Assembly: GCA_009760855.2 (NCBI GenBank) | Contig: WPIO01000470.1 | Coordinates: 1-39,955, forward strand | DNA length: 39,955 nucleotides | Source of the DNA: Cristatella mucedo | Lineage: Eukaryota; Bryozoa; Phylactolaemata; Cristatellidae | Direction: 5' to 3' | Part shown: piece by piece, positions 24,726-37,626 of the stretch | How the letters are laid out: each line of letters opens with the position of its first letter | Numbering within the stretch: the stretch's first letter is position 1 | Position numbers and translations under genes: made by a program | The notes under the pieces: model-generated | Told to the model about the DNA's origin: nothing | What the model saw: the letters and a program-made list of their open reading frames with translations, nothing else | Databases searched by the model: none

Positions 24726-25567
24726 ATGGCGAGACTACGAACGTCCAAACACTTTGAAATTGCTTGTCAAGCAAACAGAGCCAACGAATGCAGTGGCAAG
24801 AGTTATTACAGTTCAACTTATTACACGTACCTGAACGATGACGAGTTCGTCGATGAGTGTAATCGAACGTCACACGGTCGACCTCCTTCTACTATCCAGC
24901 TCCTCTCAGTTGACTCAGCTAGGCGACGTGATGGGGAATTCAAGCACACTGAGATGCAGCACACAGTGTGAACGGACTCCGCAAGACCTTGCATAGCAAG
25001 TTCTCAACGATCTAACAAAATGTCATGGCAGCACTCAGTAGTCGAGAGTGTTGGAAAACTTTGACTTCTATAAAAGTCCTAACCAATTAGCCGTTCGTCG
25101 AGACACCTGACAAGACACTGGTAAACTCCATTAGGCATCTAAAACGATGGCGTGACTACGTAGGTTCGAAGACATTGAAACTGCTCGTCAAGCAAACAGA
25201 GCCAACGAATGCAGTGGCAAGAGTTATTACAGTTCAACTTATTACACGTACCTGAACGATGACGAGTCCGTCGATGAGTGTAATCGAACGTCACACGGTC
25301 GACCTCCTTCTACTATCCAGCTCCTCTCAGTTGACTCAGCTAGGCGACGTGATGGGGAATTCAAGCACACTGAGATGCAGCACACAGTGTGAACGGACTC
25401 CGCAAGACCTTGCATAGCAAGTTCTCAACGATCTAACAAAATGTCAGGGCAGCACTCAGTAGTCGAGAGTGTTGGAAAACTTTGACTTCTATAGAAGTCC
25501 TAACCAATTAGCTGTTCGTCGAGACACCTGACAAGACACTGGTATACTCAATTAAGCATCCGAAACG
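24726..25567 (+). repeat. Higher-order unit, dimer lacking a B block (842 bp)
   Basis: Starts are at 24726 and 25147. The second monomer has a C head (gatggcgtgactacg) and an ordinary C body with the palindrome at 25484-25499. At gacaagacactggta (about 25540) it switches to the B-type tail atactcaattaagc. The B block itself is therefore absent, consistent with an exchange inside the shared gacaagacactggta sequence. Confidence 0.86.
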
Positions 25568-26832
25568 ATGGCGAGACTACGAACGTTCAAACACTTTGAA
25601 ATTGCTTGTCAAGCAAACAGAGCCAACGAATGCAGTGGCAAGAGTGATTACAGTTCAACTTATTACACGTACCTGAACGATGACGAGTCCATCGATGAGT
25701 GTAATCGAACACACACACGGCCGACCTCCTTCTACTATGCAGCTCCTCTCAGTAGACTCAGCTAGGCGACGTCATGCGGAAGTCAAGCACACTGAGATGC
25801 AGCACACAGTGTGAACGGACTCCGCAAGACCTTGCATAGCAAGCTCTCAACGATCTAACATGATGTCATGGTAGCACTCAGCAGTCAAGAGTGTTGGAAA
25901 AATTTGACGTCTATAATAGTCCTAACCAAGTAGCCGTTCGTCGAGACACCTGACAAGACACTGGTAAACTCCATTAAGAATCTAAAACGATGGCGTGACT
26001 ACGTAGGTTCGAAGACATTGAAACTGCTTGTCAAGCAAACAGAGCCAACGAATGCAGTGGCAAGAGTGATTACAGTTCAACTTATTACACGTAACTGAAC
26101 GATGACGAGTCCGTCGATGAGTGTAATCGAACGACACACGGCCGACCTCCTTCTACTATGCAGCTCCTCTCAGTAGACTCAGCTAGGCGACGTGATGCGG
26201 AATTCAAGCACACTGAGATGCAGCACACAGTGTGAACGGACTCCGCAAGACCTTGCATAGCAAGTTCTCAACGATCTAACAAAATGTCATGGCAGCACTC
26301 AGTAGTCGAGAGTGTTGGAAAACTTTGACTTCTATAGAAGTCCTAACCAATTAGCTGTTCGTCGAGACACCTGACAAGACACTGGTAAACTCCATTAGGC
26401 ATCTAAAACGATGGCGTGACTACGTAGGTTCGAAGACATTGAAACTGCTTGTCAAGCGAACAGAGCCAACGTATGCAGTGGCAAGAGTTATTAGAGTTCA
26501 ACTTATACCACGTAACTGAACAATAACGAGTCCATCGATAAGTGTAATCGAGCGACACATGGCCGACCTCCTTGCACCATCCATCTCCTCTCAGTAGACT
26601 CAGCTAGGAAACTTGATGGGAAATTCAAACACCCTCGGGTAAAGCACATAGTGTGAACATACTCGTCAAGACCTTGCATAGCAAGTTCACAACGATCTAA
26701 CATAGTGTCATTACAGTACCCAGCGGGCGATACTGTTGGAAAAAACTCGACTGCTATAGTAGTCCTAACAAAGTAGCCGTTTATCGGAACACCTGACAAG
26801 ACACTGGTATACTCAATTAAGCATCCGAAACG
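25568..26832 (+). repeat. Higher-order unit, trimer (1265 bp)
   Basis: Starts are at 25568, 25990 and 26411. C monomers precede one complete B block. An additional ac pair lies near 25710 (cgaacacacacacgg). The palindrome is at 26327-26342. Confidence 0.88.
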
Positions 26833-27925
26833 ATGGCGAGACTACGAACGTTCAAACACTTTGAAATTGCTTGTCAAGCAAACAGAGCCAACGAATGCAG
26901 TGGCAAGAGTTATTACAGTTCAACTTATTACACGTACCTGAACGATGACGAGTCCGTCGATGAGTGTAATCGAACGTCACACGGTCGACCTCCTTCTACT
27001 ATCCAGCTCCTCTCAGTTGACTCAGCTAGGCGACGTGATGGGGAATTCAAGCACACTGAGATGCAGCACACAGTGTGAACGGACTCCGCAAGACCTTGCA
27101 TAGCAAGCTCTCAACGATCTAACACGATGTCATGGTAGCACTCAGCAGTCAAGAGTGTTGGAAAAATTTGACGTCTATAGTAGTCTCAACCATGTAGCCG
27201 TTCTTCGAGACATCCGACAAGACCGACACACGGCCGACCTAATTCAACTATCCAGCTCCTCTCAGCTGACTCAGCTAGGCGACGTGTTGTGGAATTCAAG
27301 CACACTGAGATGCAGCACACAGTGTGAACGGACTCCGCAAGACCTTGCATAGCAAGTTCTCAACGATCTAACAAAATGTCATGGCAGCACTCAGTAGTCG
27401 AGAGTGTTGGAAAACTTTGACTTCTATAAAAGTCCTAACCAATTAGCCGTTCGTCGAGACACCTGACAAGACACTGGTAAACTCCATTAGGCATCTAAAA
27501 CGATGGCGTGACTACGTAGGTTCGAAGACATTGAAACTGCTCGTCAAGCAAACAGAGCCAACGAATGCAGTGGCAAGAGTTATTAGAGTTCAACTTATAC
27601 CACGTAACTGAACAATAACGAGTCCATCGATAAGTGTAATCGAGCGACACATGGCCGACGTCCTTGCACCATCCATCTCTTCTCTCAGTAGACTCAGCTA
27701 GGAAACTTGATGGGAAATTCAAACTCCCTCGGGTAAAGCACATAGTGTGAACATACTCGTCAAGACCTTGCAAAGCAAGTTCACAACGATCTAACATAGT
27801 GTCATTACAGTACCCAGCGGGCGATACTGTTGGAAAAACTCGACTGCTATAGTAGTCCTAACAAAGTAGCCGTTTATCGGAACACCTGACAAGACACTGG
27901 TATACTCAATTAAGCATCCGAAACG
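26833..27925 (+). repeat. Higher-order unit, trimer with a 172-bp deletion (1093 bp)
   Basis: Starts are at 26833 and 27503. The first interval is 670 bp, that is, two monomers with 172 bp missing. The break is at about 27223, where the tail gacatccgacaagac runs straight into cgacacacggccg of the following monomer, so the monomer head is lost. The bases gac are shared at the break. The palindrome is decayed here (gacttctataaaagtc). Confidence 0.88.
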
Positions 27926-29618
27926 ATGGCGAGACTACGAACGTCCAAACACTTTGAAATTGCTTGTCAAGCAAACAGAGCCAACGAATGCAGTGGCAAG
28001 AGTTATTACAGTTCAACTTATTACACGTACCTGAACGATGACGAGTCCGTCGATGAGTGTAATCGAACGTCACACGGTCGACCTCCTTCTACTATCCAGC
28101 TCCTCTCAGTTGACTCAGCTAGGCGACGTGATGGGGAATTCAAGCACACTGAGATGCAGCACACAGTGTGAACGGACTCTGCAAGACCTTGCATAGCAAG
28201 CTCTCAACGATCTAACGTGATGTCATGGTAGCACTCAGCAGTCAAGAAAAAAAAAAAAAAATTTGACGTCTATAGTAGTCTCAACCATGTAGCCGTTCTT
28301 CGAGACATCCGACAAGACACTGGTAAACTCCATTAAGAATCTAAAACGATGGCGTGACTACGTAGGTTCGAAGACATTGAAACTGCTTGTCAAGCAAACA
28401 GAGCCAACGAATGCAGTGGCAAGAGTGATTACAGTTCAACTTATTACACGTACCTGAACGGTGACGAGTCCATCGATGAGTGTAATCGAACGACACACGG
28501 CCGACCTCCTTCTACTATCCAGCTCTTCTCAGTTGACTCAGCTAGGCGACGTGATGGGGGAATTCAAGCACACTGAGATGCAGCACACAGTGTGAACGGA
28601 CTCCGCAAGACCTTGCATAGCAAGTTCTCAACGATCTAACAAAATGTCATGGCAGCACTCAGTAGTCGAGAGTGTTGGAAAACTTTGACTTCTATAAAAG
28701 TCCTAACCAATTAGCCGTTCGTCGAGACACCTGACAAGACACTGGTAAACTCCATTAGGCATCTAAAACGATGGCGTGACTACGTAAGTTCGAAGACATT
28801 GAAACTGCTTGTCAAGCAAACAAACAGAGCCAACGAATGCAGTGGCAAGAGTGATTACAGTTCAACTTATTACACGTACCTGAACGATGACGAGTCCGTC
28901 GATGAGTGTAATCGAACGACACACGGCCGACCTCCTTCTACTATGCAGCTCCTCTCTCAGTAGACTCAGCTAGGCGACGTGATGCGGAATTCAAGCACAC
29001 TGAGATGCAGCACACAGTGTGAACGGACTCCGCAAGACCTTGCATAGCAAGTTCTCAACGATCTAACAAAATGTCATGGCAGCACTCAGTAGTCGAGAGT
29101 GTTGGAAAACTTTGACTTCTATAGAAGTCCTAACCAATTAGCTGTTCGTCGAGACACCTGACAAGACACTGGTAAACTCCATTAGGCATCTAAAACGATG
29201 GCGTGACTACGTAGGTTCGAAAACATTGAAACTGCTTGTCAAGCAAACAGAGCCAACGAATGCAGTGGCAAGAGTTATTAGAGTTCAACTTATACCACGT
29301 AACTGAACAATAACGAGTCCATCGATAAGTGTAATCGAGCGACACATGGCCGACCTCCTTGCACCATCCATCTCCTCTCAGTAGACTCAGCTAGGAAACT
29401 TGATGGGAAATTCAAACACCCTCGGGTAAAGCACATAGTGTGAACATACTCGTCAAGACCTTGCATAGCAAGTTCACAACGATCTAACATAGTGTCATTA
29501 CAGTACCCAGCGGGCGATACTGTTGAAAAAAACTCGACTGCTATAGTAGTCTAACAAAGTAGCGGTTTATCGGAACACCTGACAAGACACTGGTATACTC
29601 AATTAAGCATCCGAAACG
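27926..29618 (+). repeat. Higher-order unit, tetramer (1693 bp)
   Basis: Starts are at 27926, 28349, 28771 and 29198. It has the canonical C1-C2-C3-B order. It contains the poly(A) tract at 28247-28261 and small duplications near 28555 (g), 28818 (caaa) and 28955 (ct). The palindrome is at 29114-29129. Confidence 0.88.
28247..28261 (+). repeat. Poly(A) tract, 15 bp
   Basis: Where other copies read gtcaagagtgttggaaaaattt, this one reads gtcaag, then 15 consecutive A, then tttgacg. A partial form (gtgttaaaaaaattt) lies near 22510 and a single-base change (gttagaaaaattt) near 19965. It may be real slippage, or a sequencing or assembly error in a homopolymer-prone spot. Confidence 0.9.
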
Positions 29619-30881
29619 ATGGCGAGACTACGAACGTCCAAACACTTTGAAATTGCTTGTCAAGCAAACAGAGCCAACGAATGCAGTGGCAAGAGTTATT
29701 ACAGTTCAACTTACTTATTACACGTACTGACCTGAACGATGACGAGTCCGTCGATGCCAACGTCACACGGTCGACCTCCTTCTACTATCCAGCTCCTCTC
29801 AGTTGACTCAGCTAGGCGACGTGATGGGGAATTCAAGCAAACTGAGATGCAGCACACAGTGTGAACGGACTCTGCAAGACCTTGCATAGCAAGCTCTCAA
29901 CGATCTAACGTGATGTCATGGTAGCACTCAGCAGTCAAGAGTGTTGGAAAAATTTGACGTCTATAGTAGTCTCAACCATGTAGCCGTTCTTCGAGACATC
30001 CGAGAAGACACTGGTAAACTCCATTAAGAATCTAAAACGATGGCGTGACTACGTAGGTTCGAAGACATTGAAACTGCTTGTCAAGCAAACAGAGCCAACG
30101 AATGCAGTGGCAAGAGTGATTACAGTTCAACTTATTACACGTACCTGAACGGTGACGAGTCCATCGATGAGTGTAATCGAACGACACACGGCCGACCTAA
30201 TTCTACTATCCAGCTCCTCTCAGTTGACTCAGCTAGGCGACGTGATGCGGAATTCAAGCACACTGAGATGCAGCACACAGTGTGAACGGACTCCGCAAGA
30301 CCTTGCATAGCAAGTTCTCAACGATCTAACAAAATGTCATGGCAGCACTCAGTAGTCGAGAGTGTTGGAAAACTTTGACTTCTATAGAAGTCCTAACCAA
30401 TTAGCTGTTCGTCGAGACGCCTGACAAGACACTGGTAAACTCCATTAGGCATCTAAAACGATGGCGTGACTACGTAGGTTCGAAGACATTGAAACTGCTC
30501 GTCAAGCAAACAGAGCCAACGAATGCAGTGGCAAGAGTTATTAGAGTTCAACTTATACCACGTAACTGAACAATAACGAGTCCATCGATAAGTGTAATCG
30601 AGCGACACATGGCCGACCTCCTTGCACCATCCATCTCCTCTCAGTAGACTCAGCTAGGAAACTTGATGGGAAATTCAAACACCCTCGGGTAAAGCACATA
30701 GTGTGAACATACTCGTCAAGACCTTGCATAGCAAGTTCACAACGATCTAACATAGTGTCATTACAGTACCCAGCGGGCGATACTGTTGGAAAAACTCGAC
30801 TGCTATAGTAGTCCTAACAAAGTAGCCGTTTATCGGAACACCTGACAAGACACTGGTATACTCAATTAAGCATCCGAAACG
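29619..30881 (+). repeat. Higher-order unit, trimer (1263 bp)
   Basis: Starts are at 29619, 30040 and 30461. The first monomer has a duplication near 29712 (cttactta), an altered stretch near 29730 (gtactgacctg) and a short deletion near 29757 (gatgccaacg); these cancel to 421 bp. The palindrome is at 30377-30392. Confidence 0.88.
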
Positions 30882-32569
30882 ATGGCGAGACTACGAACGT
30901 TCAAACACTTTGAAATTGCTTGTCAAGCAAACAGAGCCAACGAATGCATTGGCAAGAGTAATTACAGTTCAACTTATTACACGTACCTGAACGATGACGA
31001 GTCCGTCGATGAGCGTAATCGAACGTCACACGGTCGACCTCCTTCTACTATCCAGCTCCTCTCAGTTGACTCAGCTAGGCGACGTGATGGGGAATTCAAG
31101 CACACTGAGATGCAGCACACAGTGTGAACGGACTCTGCAAGACCTTGCATAGCAAGCTCTCAACGATCTAACGTGATGTCATGGTAGCACTCAGCAGTCA
31201 AGAGTGTTGGAAAAATTTGACGTCTATAGTAGTCTCAACCATGTAGCCGTTCTTCGAGACATCCGACAAGACACTGGTAAACTCCATTAAGAATCTAAAA
31301 CGATGGCGTGACTACGTAGGTTCGAAGACATTGAAACTGCTTGTCAAGCAAACAGAGCCAACGAATGCAGTGGCAAGAGTGATTACAGTTCAACTTATTA
31401 CACGTACCTGAACGGTGACGAGTCCATCGATGAGTGTAATCGAACGACACACGGCCGACCTAATTCTACTATCCAGCTCCTCTCTCAGTAGACTCAGCTA
31501 GGCGACGTGATGCGGAAGTCAAGCACACTGAGATGCAGCACACAGTGTGAACGGACTCCGCAAGACCTTGCATAGCAAGCTCTCAACGATCTAACAAGAT
31601 GTCATGGCAGCACTTAGTAGTCGAGAGTGTTGGAAAACTTTGACTTCTATAGAAGTCATAACCGATTAGCCCTTCGTCGAGACACCTGACAAGACACTGG
31701 TAAACTCCATTAAGCATCTAAAACGATGGCGTGACTACGTAGGTCAATGACATTGAAACTGCTTGTCAAGCAAACAGAGCCAACGAATGCAGTGGCAAGA
31801 GTGATTACAGTTCAACTTATTACACGTACCTGAACGATGACGAGTCCGTCGATGAGTGTAATCGAACGACACACGGCCGACCTCCTTCTACTATGCAGCT
31901 CCTCTCAGTAGACTCAGCTAGGCGACGTGATGCGGAATTCAAGCACACTGAGATGCAGCACACAGTGTGAACGGACTCCGCCGCAAGACCTTGCATAGCA
32001 AGTTCTCAACGATCTAACAAAATGTCATGGCAGCACTCAGTAGTCGAGAGTGTTGGAAAACTTTGACTTCTATAGAAGTCCTAACCAATTAGCTGTTCGT
32101 CGAGACACCTGACAAGACACTGGTAAACTCCATTAGGCATCTAAAACGATGGCGTGACTACGTAGGTTCGAAGACATTGAAACTGCTTGTCAAGCGAACA
32201 GAGCCAACGTATGCAGTGGCAAGAGTTATTAGAGTTCAACTTATACCACGTAACTGAACAATAACGAGTCCATCGATAAGTGTAATCGAGCGACACATGG
32301 CCGACGTCCTTGCACCATCCATCTCCTCTCAGTAGACTCAGCTAGGAAACTTGATGGGAAATTCAAACACCCTCGGGTAAAGCACATAGTGTGAACATAC
32401 TCGTCAAGACCTTGCATAGCAAGTTCACAACGATCTAACATAGTGTCATTACAGTACCCAGCGGGCGATACTGTTGGAAAAACTCGACTGCTATAGTAGT
32501 CCTAACAAAGTAGCCGTTTATCGGAACACCTGACAAGACACTGGTATACTCAATTAAGCATCCGAAACG
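30882..32569 (+). repeat. Higher-order unit, tetramer (1688 bp)
   Basis: Starts are at 30882, 31303, 31726 and 32149. The first copy of the local variant gtcataaccgattagccc appears at 31655-31672. Duplications lie near 31482 (ct) and 31978 (cgc). Palindromes are at 31642-31657 and 32065-32080. Confidence 0.88.
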
Positions 32570-33832
32570 ATGGCGAGACTACGAACGTTCAAACACTTTG
32601 AAATTGCTTGTCAAACAAACAGAGCCAACGAATGCAGTGGCAAGAGTGATTACAGTTCAACTTATTACACGTACCTGAACGATGACGAGTCCGTCGATGA
32701 GTGTAATCGAACGTCACACGGTCGACCTCCTTCTACTATCCAGCTCCTCTCAGTTGACTCAGCTAGGCGACGTGATGGGGAATTCAAGCACACTGAGATG
32801 CAGCACACAGTGTGAACGGACTCCGCAAGACCTTGCATAGCAAGCTCTCAACGATCTAACACGATGTCATGGTAGCACTCAGCAGTCAAGAGTGTTGGAA
32901 AAATTTGACGTCTATAGTAGTCTCAACCATGTAGCCGTTCTTCGAGACATCCGACAAGACACTGGTAAACTCCATTAAGAATCTAAAACGATGGCGTGAC
33001 TACGTAGGTTCGAAGACATTGAAACTGCTTGTCAAACAAACAGAGCCAACGAATGCAGTGGCAAGAGTAATTACAGTTCAACTTATTACACGTACCTGAA
33101 CGGTGACGAGTCCATCGATGAGTGTAATCGAACGACACACGGCCGACCTAATTCAACTATCCAGCTCCTCTCAGCTGACTCAGCTAGGCGACGTGTTGTG
33201 GAATTCAAGCACACTGAGATGCAGCACACAGTGTGAACGGACTCCGCAAGACCTTGCATAGCAAGTTCTCAACGATCTAACAAAATGTCATGGCAGCACT
33301 CAGTAGTCGAGAGTGTTGGAAAACTTTGACTTCTATAGAAGTCATAACCGATTAGCCCTTCGTCGAGACACCTGACAAGACACTGGTAAACTCCATTAGG
33401 CATCTAAAACGATGGCGTGACTACGTAGGTTCGAAGACATTGAAACTGCTTGTCAAGCGAACAGAGCCAACGTATGCAGTGGCAAGAGTTATTAGAGTTC
33501 AACTTATACCACGTAACTGAACGATAACGAGTCCATCGATAAGTGTAATCGAGCGACACATGGCCGACCTCCTTGCACCATCCTGCTCCTCTCAGTAGAC
33601 TCAGCTAGGAAACTTGATGGGAAATTCAAACTCCCTGGGGTAAAGCACACAGTGTGAACATACTCGTCAAGACCTTGCATAGCAAGTTCACAACGATCTA
33701 ACATAGTATCATTACAGTACCCAGCGGGCGATACTGTTGGAAAAACTCGACTGCTATGGTTGTCCTAACCAAGTAGCCGTTTATCGTGACTCCTGACAAG
33801 ACACTGGTAAACTCAATTAAGCATCCGAAACG
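32570..33832 (+). repeat. Higher-order unit, trimer (1263 bp)
   Basis: Starts are at 32570, 32991 and 33412, with exact 421-bp spacing. The B block is the B2 variant (catcctgctcctctc, ccctggggtaaag at about 33575-33655) and its tail reads ctatggttgtcctaacc. The palindrome is at 33328-33343, followed by the local variant cataaccgattagccc. Confidence 0.9.
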
Positions 33833-34674
33833 ATGGCGAGACTTCGAACGTTCGAACACTTTGAAATTGCTTGTCAAGCAAACAGAGCCAACGAATGCAG
33901 TGGCAAGAGTGATTACAGTTCAACTTATTACACGTACCTGAACGATGACGAGTCCGTCGATGAGTGTAATCGAACGACACACGGCCGACCTCCTTCTACT
34001 ATGCAGCTCCTCTCAGTTGACTCAGCTAGGCGACGTGATGCGGAATTCAAGCACACTGAGATGCAGCACACAGTGTGAACGGACTCCGCAAGACCTTGCA
34101 TAGCAAGTTCTCAACGATCTAACAAAATGTCATGGCAGCACTCAGTAGTCGAGAGTGTTGGAAAACTTTGACTTCTATAGAAGTCATAACCGATTAGCCC
34201 TTCGTCGAGACACCTGACAAGACACTGGTAAACTCCATTAGGCATCTAAAACGATGGCGTGACTACGTAGGTTCGAAGACATTGAAACTGCTTGTCAAGC
34301 GAACAGAGCCAACGTATGCAGTGGCAAGAGTTATTAGAGTTCACTTATACCACGTAACTGAACGATAACGAGTCCATCGATAAGTGTAATCGAGCGACAC
34401 ATGGCCGACCTCCTTGCACCATCCATCTCCTCTCAGTAGACTCAGCTAGGAAACTTGATGGGAAATTCAAAACACCCTCGGGTAAAGCACATAGTGTGAA
34501 CATACTCGTCAAGACCTTGCATAGCAAGTTCACAACGATCTAACATAGTGTCATTACAGTACCCAGCGGGCGATACTGTTGGAAAAACTCGACTGCTATA
34601 GTAGTCCTAACAAAGTAGCGGTTTATCGGAACACCTGACAAGAGACTGGTATACTCAATTAAGCATCCAAAACG
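33833..34674 (+). repeat. Higher-order unit, dimer (842 bp)
   Basis: Starts are at 33833 and 34254: one C monomer (head gatggcgagacttcg) and one B block. This is the shortest complete C-plus-B unit in the window. A 1-bp loss near 34342 and a 1-bp gain near 34470 cancel out. The palindrome is at 34170-34185. Confidence 0.9.
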
Positions 34675-35942
34675 ATGGCGAGACTACGAACGTCCGAACA
34701 CTTTGAAATTGCTTGTCAAGCAAACAGAGCCAACGAATGCAGTGGCAAGAGTTATTACAGTTCAACTTATTACACGTACCTGAACGATGACGAGTCCGTC
34801 GATGAGTGTAATCGAACGACACACGGCCGACCTCCTTCTACTATGCAGCTCCTCTCAGTTGACTCAGCTAGGCGACGTGATGGGGAATTCAAGCACACTG
34901 AGATGCAGCACACAGTGTGAACGGACTCCGCAAGACCTTGCATAGCAAGCTCTCAACGATCTAACACGATGTCATGGTAGCACTCAGCAGTCAAGAGTGT
35001 TGGAAAAATTTGACGTCTATAGTAGTCTCAACCATGTAGCCGTTCTTCGAGACATCCGACAAGACACTGGTAAACTCCATTAAGAATCTAAAACGATGGC
35101 GTGACTACGTAGGTTCGAAGACATTGAAACTGCTTGTCAAGCAAACAGAGCCAACGAATGCAGTGGCAAGAGTGATTACAGTTCAACTTATTACACGTAC
35201 CTGAACGGTGACGAGTCCATCGATGAGTGTAATCGAACGACACACGGCCGACCTCCTTCTACTATGCAGCTCCTCTCAGTAGAGTAGACTCAGCTAGGCG
35301 ACGTGATGCGGAATTCAAGCACACTGAGATGCAGCACACAGTGTGAACGGACTCCGCAAGACCTTGCATAGCAAGTTCTCAACGATCTAACAAAATGTCA
35401 TGGCAGCACTCAGTAGTCGAGAGTGTTGGAAAACTTTGACTTCTATAGAAGTCCTAACCAATTAGCTGTTCGTCGAGACACCTGACAAGACACTGGTAAA
35501 CTCCATTAGGCATCTAAAACGATGGCGTGACTACGTAGGTTCGAAGACATTGAAACTGCTTGTCAAGCGAACAGAGCCAACGTATGCAGTGGCAAGAGTT
35601 ATTAGAGTTCAACTTATACCACGTAACTGAACAATAACGAGTCCATCGATAAGTGTAATCGAGCGACACATGGCCGACCTCCTTGCACCATCCATCTCCT
35701 CTCAGTAGACTCAGCTAGGAAACTTGATGGGAAATTCAAACACCCTCGGGTAAAGCACATAGTGTGAACATACTCGTCAAGACCTTGCATAGCAAGTTCA
35801 CAACGATCTAACATAGTGTCATTACAGTACCCAGCGGGCGATACTGTTGGAAAAACTCGACTGCTATAGTAGTCCTAACAAAGAAGCCGTTTATCGGAAC
35901 ACCTGACAAGACACTGGTATACTCAATTAAGCATCCGAAACG
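34675..35942 (+). repeat. Higher-order unit, trimer (1268 bp)
   Basis: Starts are at 34675, 35096 and 35522. The second monomer is 426 bp because of a 5-bp tandem doubling at about 35280-35289 (tagagtagac). The palindrome is at 35438-35453, just before the B block. Confidence 0.9.
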
Positions 35943-37626
35943 ATGGCGAGACTACGAACGTTCAAACACTTTGAAATTGCTTGTCAAGCAAACAGAGCCA
36001 ACGAATGCAGTGGCAAGAGTTATTACAGTTCAACTTATTACACGTACCTGAACGATGACGAGTCCGTCGATGAGTGTAATCGAACGTCACACGGTCGACC
36101 TCCTTCTACTATCCAGCTCCTCTCAGTTGACTCAGCTAGGCGACGTGATGGGGAATTCAAGCACACTGAGATGCAGCACACAGTGTGAACGGACTCCGCA
36201 AGACCTTGCATAGCAAGTTCTCAACGATCTAACAAAATGTCATGGCAGCACTCAGTAGTCGAGAGTGTTGGAAAACTTTGACTTCTATAGAAGTCCTAAC
36301 CAATTAGCCGTTCGTCGAGACACCTGACAAGACACTGGTAAACTCCATTAGGCATCTAAAACGATGGCGTGACTACGTAAGTTCGAAGACATTGAAACTG
36401 CTTGTCAAGCAAACAGAGCCAACGAATGCAGTGGCAAGAGTGATTACAGTTCAACTTATTACACGTACCTGAACGGTGACGAGTCCATCGATGAGTGTAA
36501 TCGAACGACACACGGCCGACCTCCTTCTACTATGCAGCTCCTCTCAGTAGACTCAGCTAGGCGACGTGATGGGGAATTCAAGCACACTGAGATGCAGCAC
36601 ACAGTGTGAACGGACTCCGCAAGACCTTGCATAGCAAGCTCTCAACGATCTAACATTATGTCATGGCAGCACTCAGCAGTCAAGAGTGTTGGAAAAATTC
36701 GACTTCTATAGAAGTCATAACCGATTAGCCCTTCGTCGAGACACCTGACAAGACACTGGTAAACTCCATTAAGCATCTAAAACGATGGCGTGACTACGTA
36801 GGTTCGAAGACATTGAAACTGCTTGTCAAGCAAACAGAGCCAACGAATGCAGTGGCAAGAGTGATTACAGTTCAACTTATTACACGTACCTGAACGGTGA
36901 CGAGTCCATCGATGAGTGTAATCGAACGACACACGGCCGACCTCCTTCTACTATGCAGCTCCTCTCAGTAGACTCAGCTAGGCGACGTGATGCGGAATTC
37001 AAGCACACTGAGATGCAGCACACAGTGTGAACGGACTCCGCAAGACCTTGCATAGAAACTACAAAACGATCTAACGTGATGTCATGGCAGCACTTAGTAG
37101 TCGAGAGTGTTGGAAAACTTTGACTTCTATAGAAGTCCTAACCAATTAGCTGTTCGTCGAGACACCTGACAAGACACTGGTAAACTCCATTAGGCATCTA
37201 AAACGATCGCGTGACTACGTAGGTTCGAAGACATTGAAACTGCTTGTCAAGCGAACAGAGCCAACGTATGCAGTGGCAAGAGTTATTAGAGTTCAACTTA
37301 TACCACGTAACTGAACAATAACGAGTCCATCGATAAGTGTAATCGAGCGACACATGGCCGACCTCCTTGCACCATCCATCTCCTCTCAGTTGACTGAGCT
37401 AGGAAACTTGATGGGAAATTCAAACACCCTCGGGTAAAGCACATAGTGTGAACATACTCGTCAAGACCTTGCATAGCAAGTTCACAACGATCTAACATAG
37501 TGTCATTACAGTACCCAGCGGGCGATACTGTTGGAAAAACTCGACTGCTATAGTAGTCCTAACAAAGTAGCCGTTTATCGGAACACCTGACAAGACACTG
37601 GTATACTCAATTAAGCATCCGAAACG
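35943..37626 (+). repeat. Higher-order unit, tetramer (1684 bp)
   Basis: Starts are at 35943, 36364, 36785 and 37206 (the last with atcgcg for atggcg). Three palindromes are intact (36280, 36711 and 37122), more than in the left-hand units. The third distant copy of the tagaaactacaaaacg marker is at about 37053. Confidence 0.9.
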
